A stretch of 64,000 nt of DNA from Lewinella sp. IMCC34191 (GCF_003390935.1 NZ_QNQZ01000004.1:310001-374000); one strand, 5' to 3'. Shown: positions 44,390-53,961, counted from the first letter of the stretch. Numbers and translations are program-made. Notes: generated by a model from the sequence alone, not told the origin.

Positions 44390-45991
44390 CTAGTTGAAAA
44401 ATACTTTCCGTGCGGTAATTCCCTTATCTACTCTGACCCGAACAACGTATTGCCCTCTTGGCAGCGTGCCCCGGTCGAGGCGATAATTTGTCTGGTCAAT
44501 TCCTGCGACGTAAACTACCCGTTGTCCAGTGATGGAATACACGGCTACGTCACGAATGAGGTGCTCGTCGGCGGTGGTCAGGGTCACGTAATCCGCGGCG
44601 GGATTCGGAGCCAGTGCCAATTGTACCGCATCGGCTTGCAGCAACTCCTCTACGTCCGTGATGCTGGGGGCACAAGCCAGATCAAGCGCCTCGCAGGCGT
44701 GCGGAAGAAAGAAAGCCATTGTGGTATCGATGTAGGCCATTCCTTTTGCCTGACTCATATCGGGATTCGTGCGCAAGCTGTTCTGGTACAGCTCATCGGA
44801 ATCGTAAGAAGTCCCCTGGCTACTGTTGACGGCTGCAACCAGCGCATCGAGCTGAGCTTTGTTGGTCCAGTCCCAAGGTCCTGCTTGCAAACCGGGTAGA
44901 ATGAAGGGATACATATTATCGCGGCTCAAGGGTAGCATCTCACCTTGGTAGTCAATCGTTACGTTCTTTAGTTGGGCGTTTCTTGTTGCAACGAAAGTCG
45001 CTAGTTGACCGAATACGGAAGAATTGACTTGACTGGGGTCGTTCGCGGGTGCCATTGCGTCGTTCTGCCCCGTTTCGTTGGCCTCCCTTACCGCGATGTT
45101 CGTCCCGCTGACGTTAACCACGAAGGCCTGGCCGACCGGCACGATCACCGGACCGTTGCCAAACGGAGCGAAAGGATCGGAAACCACATGCAAACCGATT
45201 AGCGCAGGTTCGGTTTCTTTTCCTTCTATCCAGGTCGTATCCCCCAGTGCACCTCCCATGTTGACACCCAGCTGGAAGGTTGAGGTATAGCCAGGATAGT
45301 TCACGGTATTGAGGGGTGCTTCGGTAAGCCCCTGCGGATCGCCGCTTAGAGCTTCGTCCACGTATATGTTACCCGTTGACGAATTAATCCACTTATCCTC
45401 ACGCAGCTCTTCGTAGCGATCCAGGTAGGCGGCGGTATGGACATTGTAGCCGCCTGTTCCCAATCCCCATACCACAAGCTTGGTCGTATCAACGCCATAG
45501 GGATTTTCGTCTTCCGCTACGGTCTTTTTGATCCAGCGAATGGCATTATGCGTATCCTGACCGCCCCGGTAAGCAGCATTCAGAAGGGTACCGGTCCGAG
45601 TATTCTGGTCGCCGGCGGGGTTCCATCCGGCACGGTAGGTGGCTGCGAAAACTACGTAGCCGCGCGCGGCCAGACGTTTGGCGATATTCACGACCGCACT
45701 GTCACTACGGCTACCCGTAATGCCGCCACTGATTAGGGGCGGCACGAAACTGCCAGTGTGCATCAAGATTACCGCTGGACGACTGTCGGTGGTATCTTCG
45801 GAGGGAGCGTACACGTCGGTAAGCAGATCTACGGGTTGCGGTTCGCCGGTCAGGACGCTGATGTTATTCCCGTAAACGACGTCTGTCGTTATCTCCACAT
45901 CGAAATCCGCGTCCACGTAGCGCAGTTGCGCTTGTGCGGATACAGCCGCAAGCACGGCCACCGCAAGGGTTAGGGTAAAATTTTTAATCAT
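44390..45991 (-). CDS. T9SS-exported alpha/beta hydrolase-fold protein lacking a standard nucleophile serine
   Basis: The product is 533 residues from ATG 45991. A signal peptide (1-22, ending VSAQAQ) precedes a hydrolase-fold domain: AVILMHTGSFVPP (oxyanion region), RLAARGYVVFAATYRAGWNP and DTHNAIRWIKK. The nucleophile elbow reads VVWGLGTGGYNVH: glycine stands at the serine position of G-x-S-x-G. An adjacent threonine is the only hydroxyl residue. The C-terminal 75 residues (from LALAPNPAADYV to ARKVFFN) are a type A T9SS sorting domain, so the protein is surface-bound or released. It follows the TonB-dependent receptor gene by 33 nt, which suggests joint expression and a shared ligand. It may be a binding protein rather than an enzyme. 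Confidence 0.85.
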   Translation of the reverse strand: MIKNFTLTLAVAVLAAVSAQAQLRYVDADFDVEITTDVVYGNNISVLTGEPQPVDLLTDVYAPSEDTTDSRPAVILMHTGSFVPPLISGGITGSRSDSAVVNIAKRLAARGYVVFAATYRAGWNPAGDQNTRTGTLLNAAYRGGQDTHNAIRWIKKTVAEDENPYGVDTTKLVVWGLGTGGYNVHTAAYLDRYEELREDKWINSSTGNIYVDEALSGDPQGLTEAPLNTVNYPGYTSTFQLGVNMGGALGDTTWIEGKETEPALIGLHVVSDPFAPFGNGPVIVPVGQAFVVNVSGTNIAVREANETGQNDAMAPANDPSQVNSSVFGQLATFVATRNAQLKNVTIDYQGEMLPLSRDNMYPFILPGLQAGPWDWTNKAQLDALVAAVNSSQGTSYDSDELYQNSLRTNPDMSQAKGMAYIDTTMAFFLPHACEALDLACAPSITDVEELLQADAVQLALAPNPAADYVTLTTADEHLIRDVAVYSITGQRVVYVAGIDQTNYRLDRGTLPRGQYVVRVRVDKGITARKVFFN

Positions 45992-46024
45992 ATTAGGTCG
46001 AGTTGAATTAAAGGGTATAAGCAA

Positions 46025-48826
46025 TTACCGTTTTTGCCAATTGTAAGTGGCGGAAACGTAGGCCAGGCGGCCTATTCTGGGACCGCCATAAACCTGGAAA
46101 ACTTCGTTGTTGAGAATATTTGACGCGCCCAGTTTTAACGTAGTATTGATCGGCTGAATGGTAAAGTTGAACTGCGCGTCTAACAGACCGTAGCTTTCAA
46201 TGAGTCCTGTGAACTGAGGAGAACCTTCAAACAGGTAACCGTCAATCCATTTATACGTGATGTTGAACCCGAAGTCTTCGATCGAGGAGCCAATTTTGAG
46301 TGGAACATTACGTCCGGAAACTCCCACGTTGTATTTGTGTTCCGGCGTATTGAACGCCGGTATGATCGGGTCCTCCGTAGCGGTGTTTAGGCGGTTCCAG
46401 CTATAATTTGAGTTAAATACGAAATAGGAGCCGAAATAATAGTTTGCCCCGAGGCTAAAGCCCTGCGTCGTCACTCGATCGGTTGCATTGGCTGATACCC
46501 GGTAGGCCTGTGCGCTGTTCGGCAGATTGGTTACCGGATCGAAGGTAGCTTCTACCCCCAGATTGTAGCCGATAAAATCCCGGTAGAAACTGTAATAGTA
46601 GGTAGCGTCCAAATAGAGCTTCTCGAATACCGTACTCCGCACGCCTGCCTCCAGTGTACGTACGCGTTCCGGACGGATGGGGGTGATGTCGAATCGCTCT
46701 AATCGGTCGAGATCCTGGCTATTAATGGCTTCCCGGAGGCTTTCCACGGTAATTAAGTTCTCGAATCCATCTAGATTACCAATAAGAATAGCCCTTCCGA
46801 CATTGTAGAATAGGTATTGGTCCGAAAGAGTAGGATTTCGAATCGCGCTGCTGAAGCTTGCCCGAAAGGTAGTCTGTTCATTTGGCGTGTATACCGCAGA
46901 AGCAGCCGGGCTCAGCAGTAGATCGAAATTTTGGTTCTTATCTGCCCGTAAGCTGCCACTGATCCGGTAGCGATTATTGATGGTGTAGGTGCCGCCGCCG
47001 TAGGCTCCCGCTTCCCAGTTCGTGATCGTTCGGCCCATAGTATCGAGTAGTATCGTGCCTTTACTATTCGGTGTATACAATCGACCGTTCGCGCCGACTG
47101 TGACGGATAAGCTATTAGTGCTGCCCTCGCCAAGCAGGTTAGGAAATTGCTTCTCCCCGTGCAGGTGGTAGAGCGCTGACTTATCGTAAAATCGCGTCCC
47201 GCCTTCCGTAGGCAATCGACCGGTAATTTCGGCGAAGGCTTCCTGGAATCGCTCGGTTCCTGGTTCAAAAAAATCCTGCGTATTGAAAAAATCGGTACCG
47301 GTATTTGCGTAAGCCTGCGCTTCCTCACTACCCTCCACTAAAATATCACGGACCTCTGGTTGCGCGAAGAACTCCGAGCGGGCTGTTCTAAGGCCTTCTG
47401 GGTCGCCGATATAGTCGATGCCCCGTGGGTAGTCGTCGCGGCCGGTAAAGCGCGGCTGCACGTTACTCTGCCAATAGTTCAGGTAAGGCGATTGCCAGCG
47501 CGCCAGTGGCGCCGCCCGGTCCTGCAGGCGAAGGGCGGTGAAATAGGGATCGTAACTCTCTCCCGCATTCTCGTGGGTGACGTAGCCCCGCAAGAAGAAA
47601 TTATCGCGGTTCCTAATCTCCAGGCGGTGTTGGTAAAACTCAATGCCTCGCAGACTAAAGCGATTATCTCCCTGGTATACAGTTGTACCGGTGCTGTAGT
47701 TGGTTGCGAGAATGACTTCCGTGCTCTCTAAAGTTCGCGCCGGATTAAGCCGAAAATGGATAGCGGCGCCGGCCTTCAGGTTTTCGCTGTCGTAATCTAC
47801 CAAATCAATTTCGGCGTAGCCACGGCGGTGGACAATACCGATGCCGGGCACGTTACTCTCTCGAAAATCAAGGGAAGTAGTATACTCGTCTCCGTAAATA
47901 TTGACGGCGTCATACCCCCCAGGGTTATCCTCCGCAGCAGGACTATCGTAAACTGCATCATAGTTATCCGCCACCCAATCGTCCGCGCGGAAGCCAAAAA
48001 GATTCAGCTTGTAGGCAAACCAGGGTTGTCCCTCGTCATTATTGATGGCCTGCGCCCAGCGCACCCCTCCCTCAATCAGATTCCGCTCCGCCACCTTGAT
48101 CTGGGCCGAAAGGCCCTGCTGAAGAAAAGGATCCTTCGTTTCAATCGCAATCACCCCGTTAAAGGCATTCGGTCCGTAAAAAGCGGAAGAGGCCCCCACC
48201 ACCAAATTCACCCGGTTCACGTCCAGCTCGGAAGCGCCCAGGAAGTTGCCCAGACTGAAGTTCAGGCCCGGGCTCTGATTATCCACCCCGTCGATTATCT
48301 GCAAAGAACGCACCGGGTTGGTACTGTTGAAGCCGCGGGTATTGACGATCTTGAAGCCGAGACTGGCCGCCGTAAGGTCGACGTCTTTCAGGCTACCCAA
48401 GCCGTCGTAAAAATTGGCGGCCGCGGTTTCCTTGATGGCTATGGCGTCCAGGGTTTCTACGGTCAAAGCCGCCTGCTGCTGTTTTTCACTGATGCGGCGC
48501 CCGCGTACTTCCACCACCTCCGTGGTTACCGCGTCGTCGCCCAGTCGTATGGTTAGATCCTGATCGACGTCGGTCACTTCTACTTCCGTGGGCGCATAGC
48601 CCAGGTAAGAAAATTGCAGGATAATGGGCAGGCCACTTACCGTCAGTTCCCAGCTTCCATCGATATCCGTCACCGTTCCCGTCGTGCTTCCCTTCACGAG
48701 CACACTGGCACCGATGAGCGGATCCCCATTGTTCGCATCCAGGATTTCTCCTTGCAGATTGGTCTGGGCCGACAAACTCCCGAAAATAGTCAGGCAGGCG
48801 ACGGTAATAAAGGTGGTGAGCCGCAT
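46025..48826 (-). CDS. TonB-dependent outer-membrane receptor with N-terminal carboxypeptidase-regulatory-like domain
   Basis: The product is 933 residues from ATG 48826. A signal peptide (1-20, ending GSLSAQ) is followed by a CarboxypepD_reg-like domain (about 23-105: GEILDANNGDPLIGASVLVKG is its opening, shown here in part as DPLIGASVLVKG). A plug domain follows (about 125-250: TRGFNSTNPVRSL, IIDGVDNQSPG, VVGASSAFYGPNAFNG), then a 22-strand barrel to the C-terminus, ending YVSATYNWQKR. It lacks the SusC-specific signature and no SusD partner is adjacent, so I call it a general TonB receptor. It is followed by the T9SS-exported hydrolase-fold gene, a likely functional partner. A TACCTTCG box (48861-48868) lies upstream. 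The ligand is unknown. Confidence 0.93.
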   Translation of the reverse strand: MRLTTFITVACLTIFGSLSAQTNLQGEILDANNGDPLIGASVLVKGSTTGTVTDIDGSWELTVSGLPIILQFSYLGYAPTEVEVTDVDQDLTIRLGDDAVTTEVVEVRGRRISEKQQQAALTVETLDAIAIKETAAANFYDGLGSLKDVDLTAASLGFKIVNTRGFNSTNPVRSLQIIDGVDNQSPGLNFSLGNFLGASELDVNRVNLVVGASSAFYGPNAFNGVIAIETKDPFLQQGLSAQIKVAERNLIEGGVRWAQAINNDEGQPWFAYKLNLFGFRADDWVADNYDAVYDSPAAEDNPGGYDAVNIYGDEYTTSLDFRESNVPGIGIVHRRGYAEIDLVDYDSENLKAGAAIHFRLNPARTLESTEVILATNYSTGTTVYQGDNRFSLRGIEFYQHRLEIRNRDNFFLRGYVTHENAGESYDPYFTALRLQDRAAPLARWQSPYLNYWQSNVQPRFTGRDDYPRGIDYIGDPEGLRTARSEFFAQPEVRDILVEGSEEAQAYANTGTDFFNTQDFFEPGTERFQEAFAEITGRLPTEGGTRFYDKSALYHLHGEKQFPNLLGEGSTNSLSVTVGANGRLYTPNSKGTILLDTMGRTITNWEAGAYGGGTYTINNRYRISGSLRADKNQNFDLLLSPAASAVYTPNEQTTFRASFSSAIRNPTLSDQYLFYNVGRAILIGNLDGFENLITVESLREAINSQDLDRLERFDITPIRPERVRTLEAGVRSTVFEKLYLDATYYYSFYRDFIGYNLGVEATFDPVTNLPNSAQAYRVSANATDRVTTQGFSLGANYYFGSYFVFNSNYSWNRLNTATEDPIIPAFNTPEHKYNVGVSGRNVPLKIGSSIEDFGFNITYKWIDGYLFEGSPQFTGLIESYGLLDAQFNFTIQPINTTLKLGASNILNNEVFQVYGGPRIGRLAYVSATYNWQKR

Positions 48827-48860
48827 ATATAAGGTTAGCGCGATAGTCTCGCTGCACAAT

Positions 48861-48868
48861 CGAAGGTA
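48861..48868 (-). promoter_or_regulatory. -7 box candidate of the TonB receptor operon
   Basis: On the minus strand TACCTTCG, preceded by a T-run, lies 35 nt upstream of the ATG. No good TTTG is found at the expected -33 distance. Confidence 0.35.
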
Positions 48869-49031
48869 AAAAACCGTAAGATCTACGGAATAGCGGTGCA
48901 ATTTAGTGAAATTTCGCTGCCGACCTTTTATTTAACTAATTTTCGTCGGCGGAGCACAGGAGAAACTGGCGGTAAACATCGGAGAAGTCCTCCGCTATAA
49001 CACCCATCCGATGACCTCGCCTACCCCTTAC

Positions 49032-49184
49032 CCGGACGGCGAAGCCAGCCAGTCTACCCCATTAAGGCACCGACAGCCGACCAGCGGGAGCTACTACCGT
49101 ACTACTCCGGATGGCGAAGCCAACCGACTCCATACCTACCGTACGAATTTCAACCAGCGGGAGCGACTACCCACTTCCGTACTA
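49032..49184. repeat. Tandem duplication of about 75 bp upstream of uppS
   Basis: CCGGACGGCGAAGCCAGCC (49032-49050) and CCGGATGGCGAAGCCAACC (49107-49125) open two units. The units close with ACCAGCGGGAGCTACTAC (from 49080) and ACCAGCGGGAGCGACTAC (from 49153). The middle parts have diverged. The region (48902-49213) otherwise holds one dispersed-motif copy (48945-48961) and the uppS -7 box (TACCTTCG, 49193-49200), with no gene. Confidence 0.6.
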
Positions 49185-49213
49185 AAAATCCGTACCTTCG
49201 CGCGTCCGTTACT

Positions 49214-49972
49214 ATGCAGGAGCTCAAGGAACGTATTGATAAGGATCGCCTACCCCACCACGTGGGCGTTATTATGGACGGCAACGGTCGCTGGGCCAAA
49301 GGCAAGGGCAAACCCCGCGTCTTCGGTCACCACAGTGCCGTTGAGGCCGTACGCGCCACCGTCGAGTCCTGCGCCGAATTGGGCGTTGGCTACCTCACTC
49401 TCTATGCTTTCAGCACGGAAAACTGGAGTCGCCCGGAGATGGAAGTTGGTGCACTCATGCAGCTGCTGGTCGACACGATCGGCAACGAAATGGAGATGAT
49501 GCTCGACAACGGCATCCGCCTGGCTACCATCGGCGACACCGCCGGGCTTCCCGAAGCAACCCAGCAGGCTCTGCGCTTCGGTATCGAGCAAACCGCCAGC
49601 GGAGAGGGGATGACCCTTATTCTGGCACTCAATTACAGTGGCAAATGGGATCTGGCCCGGGCCGCCCACCAACTGGCCACGGAGGTCAGTGCCGGACGCC
49701 TGGACCCGGAAGCCGTCGACGAGGGCACGCTGAGCTCCCGCCTCAGCACCCACGCCTACCCCGATCCGGAACTGATCATTCGCACGAGCGGCGAACACCG
49801 GCTGAGTAACTTTTTCCTTTGGCAAGCCGCTTACGCCGAGTTCTACTTTAGTCCTGTCTTCTGGCCGGAGTTTCGCAAACCCGATCTCTACGCCGCCATC
49901 GTCGATTTCCAGCAACGGGAAAGACGTTTCGGTAAAACCAGCGAACAACTCAAGCAGCCGACCAACCACTGA
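49214..49972 (+). CDS. uppS: Isoprenyl transferase (undecaprenyl diphosphate synthase)
   Basis: UppS condenses isopentenyl diphosphate onto farnesyl diphosphate to make the lipid carrier used for peptidoglycan and other envelope polymers. The product is 252 residues. The hallmarks are HHVGVIMDGNGRWAKGKG (15-32, with the catalytic aspartate in MDGNGRWA), FGHHSAVEAVR, LYAFSTENWSRP (63-74), NYSGKWD and the C-terminal PDPELIIRTSGEHRLSNFFLWQAAYAEF, quoted here in parts: LIIRTSGEHRLSNFFLWQ. It precedes bamA by 58 nt in the same direction, an arrangement common in Bacteroidota. A TACCTTCG box stands 13 nt before the ATG. Confidence 0.96.
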   Translation: MQELKERIDKDRLPHHVGVIMDGNGRWAKGKGKPRVFGHHSAVEAVRATVESCAELGVGYLTLYAFSTENWSRPEMEVGALMQLLVDTIGNEMEMMLDNGIRLATIGDTAGLPEATQQALRFGIEQTASGEGMTLILALNYSGKWDLARAAHQLATEVSAGRLDPEAVDEGTLSSRLSTHAYPDPELIIRTSGEHRLSNFFLWQAAYAEFYFSPVFWPEFRKPDLYAAIVDFQQRERRFGKTSEQLKQPTNH

Positions 49973-50030
49973 GTGTTGGCACCCATCCTTACCCCGATGG
50001 CCGGTCTCCGATCCGGCAAACCGATATAGC

Positions 50031-52574
50031 ATGAGATTTAGCTTTTTACTTTTCTTCCTCGCTTTCGGCTGTCTGACGACCTTGACCGCACAGACCGATT
50101 CCCTGGATATCCCCGTCTACGATTACTCCGACCCCCAAGAGTATGAGATCGGCGGCATCAAGATCGAAGGCGCATACTTCGCGGAGGAGAACGCCATCAT
50201 CGGTGTGACCGGTCTGAGCGTAGGCCAGGATATCCGGATCCCCGGGCCGGACATTCCCCGCGCCATCAAGAACCTCTGGCGTCTGCGGCTTTTCACCAAC
50301 GTTTCCATCGAAGAGGAAAAGACCATCGGTGACGTCATCTTCCTCATCGTCCGCGTGGAGGAACGCCCCCGCTTCTTACGGCATAGCTTTACCGGTGCCA
50401 AGCAGGGCCGGCACGATGACCTCAACGAAGAGGTCAACAAATACATCGTTCGCGGCGGTATCGTCACCGAGGATGCCAAAGTCAACGCCGCCGAGGCCAT
50501 TCGCGGATACTACGTTGAAAAGGGATATCTGGATGCCACCGTTTCCGTCGAAGAAATCCCCGATACCAGCCGCGCCAACTCCGTTCGCCTGCTCTTCGAC
50601 ATCAAGCGCAACGACCGCGTGAAGATTTCCGAGATTAACATCATCGGCAACGATGCCGTTAAGGAGCGGAAGCTGCAGAAGCAAATGAAGGAAACGAACG
50701 AGAAGCGGAAGCTTTTCAAGAGTTCCAAGTTCCAGCCCGAGCTATACGAAGAGGATAAAGACGCCATGATCGCGTACTACAATACGCTCGGTTATCGTGA
50801 TGCCCGCGTACTCAGCGATAGCGTATACCGCGACGATAATGACCGATTGGTCATCGACATCCGGATCAACGAAGGCAATCAGTATTACTTCCGGGATATT
50901 ACCTGGAAGGGCAACTCCATCTACGACGACGAAACCCTGGCCCGCGTACTGGGCGTCGAGCGCGGAGACGTTTACAACGAGGAGGAACTACAAACCCGCC
51001 TGAGCTTCAGCCAGGACAATGCCGACGTGTCTTCGCTCTACATGGACAACGGCTACCTGTTCTTCAACGTGGACCCCATCGAGGTGGCGATTGACGGCGA
51101 CTCGATCGACCTGGAAATGCGCATCTTCGAAGGACCGCAAGCTACCATCGACAAGGTAGTCATCAACGGCAACGATCGCACCCACGAGCACGTCATCCGC
51201 CGGGAGCTTTTCACCCGCCCGGGACAAAAATTCAGCCGCTCCGACATCATCCGCTCCCAGCGGCAGATCATCGGCCTTGGCTACTTTAACCAGGAAACGC
51301 TGGGCATCGAAACCCCCGTCAACCCCGACCGTGGTACGGTAGACATTATCTACACCGTAGAAGAAAAACCCAGCGACCAGCTGGAACTCAGCGCCGGTTG
51401 GGGCGGACGCCGCGGCGTCATCGGCACGCTGGGGGTGACGTTCAACAACTTCAGTCTCCGCAATCTCTTTAACCGCGAAGCCTGGCATCCCCTGCCGCAG
51501 GGTGACGGACAGCGCCTGTCGCTACGCGCACAGACCAACGGTAAGTTCTACCAGAGCTACAACGCCAGCCTGACCGAGCCCTGGCTGGGGGGTAAACGGC
51601 CTACCTCGCTTTCGGTGTCCGCCTTCTACAACAAGTATGACTTCGGTACCGAATCCCTACCCCGTAAGCTGATCATTCAGCAGGCCGCCGTGAGCCTGGG
51701 CACCCGCCTTCGCTGGCCCGACGATAACTTCGTCTTCCGGACCGGCATCAACCTCCAGACGTTGACCCTTAATAACTGGGGCGAACTCTTCACCACCGAT
51801 CGGAACGAACAGGTCACCACCGGTAACTATAACAACTTCAGTTTCCAGTTCTCCCTATCGCGCAATACCGCGACCGACCCGATCTATCCCAAGCAGGGAT
51901 CCAACATCGAGCTATCGCTACAGGCTACGCCGCCCTACCGCAAGCTCGGGATCCGGGATAATCCCAACCTGCTGGAGGAGGTAGAGGAACGCTTCCGCTA
52001 CGTGGAATACCACAAGTGGCGCCTGAATGCCGAGTGGTACACCCCGCTGTCGAGCGACCAAAAACTCGTGCTCAAAACGCAGGCCAAAATCGGCTACCTC
52101 GGAAGTTACGACGACGCGGTAGGCGTGAGCCCCTTTGAACGCTTCCAGCTCGGTGGCGATGGCGTCAACAACCAGCAATTCGCCTTCGCCGGCGTGGATA
52201 TCATCAGCCTTCGGGGTTACGAAATCGAAGACCTGCCGAACAACTTCATCACTACCCCTACGGGCGGGTCACGGAAGATCGCCACGCCTATCTTCAGCAA
52301 ATACACGGTAGAATTACGCTACCCACTAAGCTTAAACCCCTCCAGTACCATCTTCGTGTTGGCCTTCGCACAGGGTGGTAATGCCTGGCGTACCGCTCGC
52401 GACTTCAATCCCTTCGACCTGAAGCGCAGCGTAGGACTAGGCGCTCGTGTCTTCCTACCCATGTTCGGTACGCTCGGTTTCGACTGGGGTTACGGCTTCG
52501 ACAAGAACCCTGACCTCACCGAAAACGGCAACCTCAGCACCTTTAACATCATCCTGGGCTTCGAACCGGAGTAA
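50031..52574 (+). CDS. bamA: Outer membrane protein assembly factor BamA
   Basis: BamA folds and inserts beta-barrel proteins into the outer membrane. The product is 847 residues. A signal peptide (1-20, ending TLTAQ) precedes five POTRA domains (about 40-455): the first begins with YEIGGIKIEGA, the third with VKISEINIIGN, and the fifth contains TIDKVVINGNDRTHEHVIRREL and FSRSDIIRSQRQIIGLGYF. The barrel starts near 465 (LELSAGWGG), has the substrate-binding loop motif SLRGYE near 727 (equivalent to VRGF) and ends FNIILGFEPE. It is downstream of uppS and likely co-transcribed. The repeat-rich gap after it (52575-52833) carries GAGCGAAGCGAGC-type copies. Confidence 0.97.
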   Translation: MRFSFLLFFLAFGCLTTLTAQTDSLDIPVYDYSDPQEYEIGGIKIEGAYFAEENAIIGVTGLSVGQDIRIPGPDIPRAIKNLWRLRLFTNVSIEEEKTIGDVIFLIVRVEERPRFLRHSFTGAKQGRHDDLNEEVNKYIVRGGIVTEDAKVNAAEAIRGYYVEKGYLDATVSVEEIPDTSRANSVRLLFDIKRNDRVKISEINIIGNDAVKERKLQKQMKETNEKRKLFKSSKFQPELYEEDKDAMIAYYNTLGYRDARVLSDSVYRDDNDRLVIDIRINEGNQYYFRDITWKGNSIYDDETLARVLGVERGDVYNEEELQTRLSFSQDNADVSSLYMDNGYLFFNVDPIEVAIDGDSIDLEMRIFEGPQATIDKVVINGNDRTHEHVIRRELFTRPGQKFSRSDIIRSQRQIIGLGYFNQETLGIETPVNPDRGTVDIIYTVEEKPSDQLELSAGWGGRRGVIGTLGVTFNNFSLRNLFNREAWHPLPQGDGQRLSLRAQTNGKFYQSYNASLTEPWLGGKRPTSLSVSAFYNKYDFGTESLPRKLIIQQAAVSLGTRLRWPDDNFVFRTGINLQTLTLNNWGELFTTDRNEQVTTGNYNNFSFQFSLSRNTATDPIYPKQGSNIELSLQATPPYRKLGIRDNPNLLEEVEERFRYVEYHKWRLNAEWYTPLSSDQKLVLKTQAKIGYLGSYDDAVGVSPFERFQLGGDGVNNQQFAFAGVDIISLRGYEIEDLPNNFITTPTGGSRKIATPIFSKYTVELRYPLSLNPSSTIFVLAFAQGGNAWRTARDFNPFDLKRSVGLGARVFLPMFGTLGFDWGYGFDKNPDLTENGNLSTFNIILGFEPE

Positions 52575-52833
52575 GCGCTCGCTGCGGTCGCGGTATATCT
52601 CCCTGCGGTCGTAGTAGAGGGCTACGCCGGTAAAGAGCCTGCACTTCGCTTGACGGCAGAGCTACCTGCGGTCGCGGCCGTCCCTATCAGAACGAAAGTG
52701 CCTACCTGGTAGCTTCTACCGTGAGCGAAGCGAACTCTACCGCAAGTGCGAAGCACGACCCTCTACCGCGAGCGAAGCGAGCTCTACAGCGCAGTGCGAA
52801 GCACCAGCTCTATAGCGAGCAAAGCGAGCTCCA
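52575..52833. repeat. Intergenic run of GAGCGAAGCGAG and TGCGAAGCAC repeats
   Basis: Between the convergent bamA and hpd stops, CTACCGTGAGCGAAGCGAAC, CTACCGCGAGCGAAGCGAGC and TATAGCGAGCAAAGCGAGC alternate with GCAAGTGCGAAGCAC and GCAGTGCGAAGCAC at a period of about 45 nt. The left part has CCTGCGGTCG three times. No gene is visible. Confidence 0.6.
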
Positions 52834-53961
52834 CTAAAGCGTTCCCCGCAACTCCTGCTCGCGCTCAATAGCCTCAAACAACGCCTTAAAGTTCCCCTTA
52901 CCGAAACTGGTAGCGCCCTTCCGCTGGATGATCTCGTAAAAGACCGTCGGACGGCTACCAATCGGGCGGGTAAAGATCTGGAGCAGGTAACCCTCATCGT
53001 CGCGATCCACGAGGATACCGAGTTCCCGGAGCGGTTCGATAGACTCATCGATCTCCCCTACCCGATCCAGCAGCGTATCGTAGTAGGTATCGGGTACGCG
53101 CAGGAATTCGACGCCGCGATTGCGAAGCTGCGTCACTGTGTCAACGACATCGTCCGTCGCAACGGCAATGTGCTGGATTCCTGGTCCGCCGTGAAATTCC
53201 AGGTACTCTTCGATCTGCGACTTCTTGAGGCCGGGAGCCGGCTCATTGATCGGAAATTTGATGCGGCCGTTGCCGTTCGACATCACCTTGCTCATCAGGG
53301 CGGTGTACTTGGTGCTGATGTCCTTATCGTCAAAGCTGATGAGCTGTTTGAAGCCCAGTACGTTGGCGTACCAGTCCACCCATTTATTCATCTGGCCTTC
53401 GTCGACGTTGGCGACCATATGGTCCACGTACTTCAGACCGACGGGGCCGGGTCGGTACTCCGGTTCCCAGGCCACGAAGCCGGGTAGAAACACGCCGTCG
53501 TAGGCCGAGCGCTCGACGAATAAGTGTACGGTATCGCCGTAGCTCTTCACGGCGGAGCGAACGACATGCCCCTGATCGTCCTTCTCCTCTTTTGGCTCGA
53601 AGTAGGATTCCGCTCCCCGCTCGATGGCAGTAGCGAAAGCCGCCCGCGAATCGTCTACCCACAGCGCTACGGTACGCACCGTATCCCCGTGTCGATCGAT
53701 CAATTTACCAATATCGGTGCCGGGCTTCAGTGGCGTGGTCAGCACCAAACGGATTTTGTCCTGTATTAAAACGTAAGATTCTCGGTCCTTGACACCCGTG
53801 CTCAAACCGGAATACGCCAGCGGCTGAAAGCCCATCGCGGTCTGGTAAAAGTGCGCCGACTGCCGGGCATTACCGACCAGCATTTCGACGTAATCCGTTC
53901 CGTTCATCGGAAAAGCGTCGGTAGAAACTTGGTGAGAAGTGTGCGGGGCGGTCTGGGTCAT
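52834..53961 (-). CDS. hpd: 4-Hydroxyphenylpyruvate dioxygenase
   Basis: HPPD is an Fe(II) dioxygenase that converts 4-hydroxyphenylpyruvate to homogentisate in tyrosine catabolism. The product is 375 residues. The N-terminal vicinal-oxygen-chelate half includes VEMLVGNARQSAHFYQTAMGF (in parts: NARQSAHFYQTAMGF). The C-terminal half carries the iron ligands: histidine in VDHMVANV near 180, histidine in GIQHIAVATDDV near 263 and glutamate in FYEIIQRKGATSFGKGNF near 340, the last being a family hallmark. It has a strong promoter at 54002-54033 and stands alone; homogentisate dioxygenase is not in the window. It converges with bamA across a repeat-rich gap. Confidence 0.97.
   Translation of the reverse strand: MTQTAPHTSHQVSTDAFPMNGTDYVEMLVGNARQSAHFYQTAMGFQPLAYSGLSTGVKDRESYVLIQDKIRLVLTTPLKPGTDIGKLIDRHGDTVRTVALWVDDSRAAFATAIERGAESYFEPKEEKDDQGHVVRSAVKSYGDTVHLFVERSAYDGVFLPGFVAWEPEYRPGPVGLKYVDHMVANVDEGQMNKWVDWYANVLGFKQLISFDDKDISTKYTALMSKVMSNGNGRIKFPINEPAPGLKKSQIEEYLEFHGGPGIQHIAVATDDVVDTVTQLRNRGVEFLRVPDTYYDTLLDRVGEIDESIEPLRELGILVDRDDEGYLLQIFTRPIGSRPTVFYEIIQRKGATSFGKGNFKALFEAIEREQELRGTL

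Noticed and set aside
46025-48826. SusC-type receptor of a polysaccharide utilisation locus
   Set aside because: No SusD-like gene, no glycoside hydrolases nearby, and the plug lacks the SusC signature; a general TonB-dependent receptor is the safer call.
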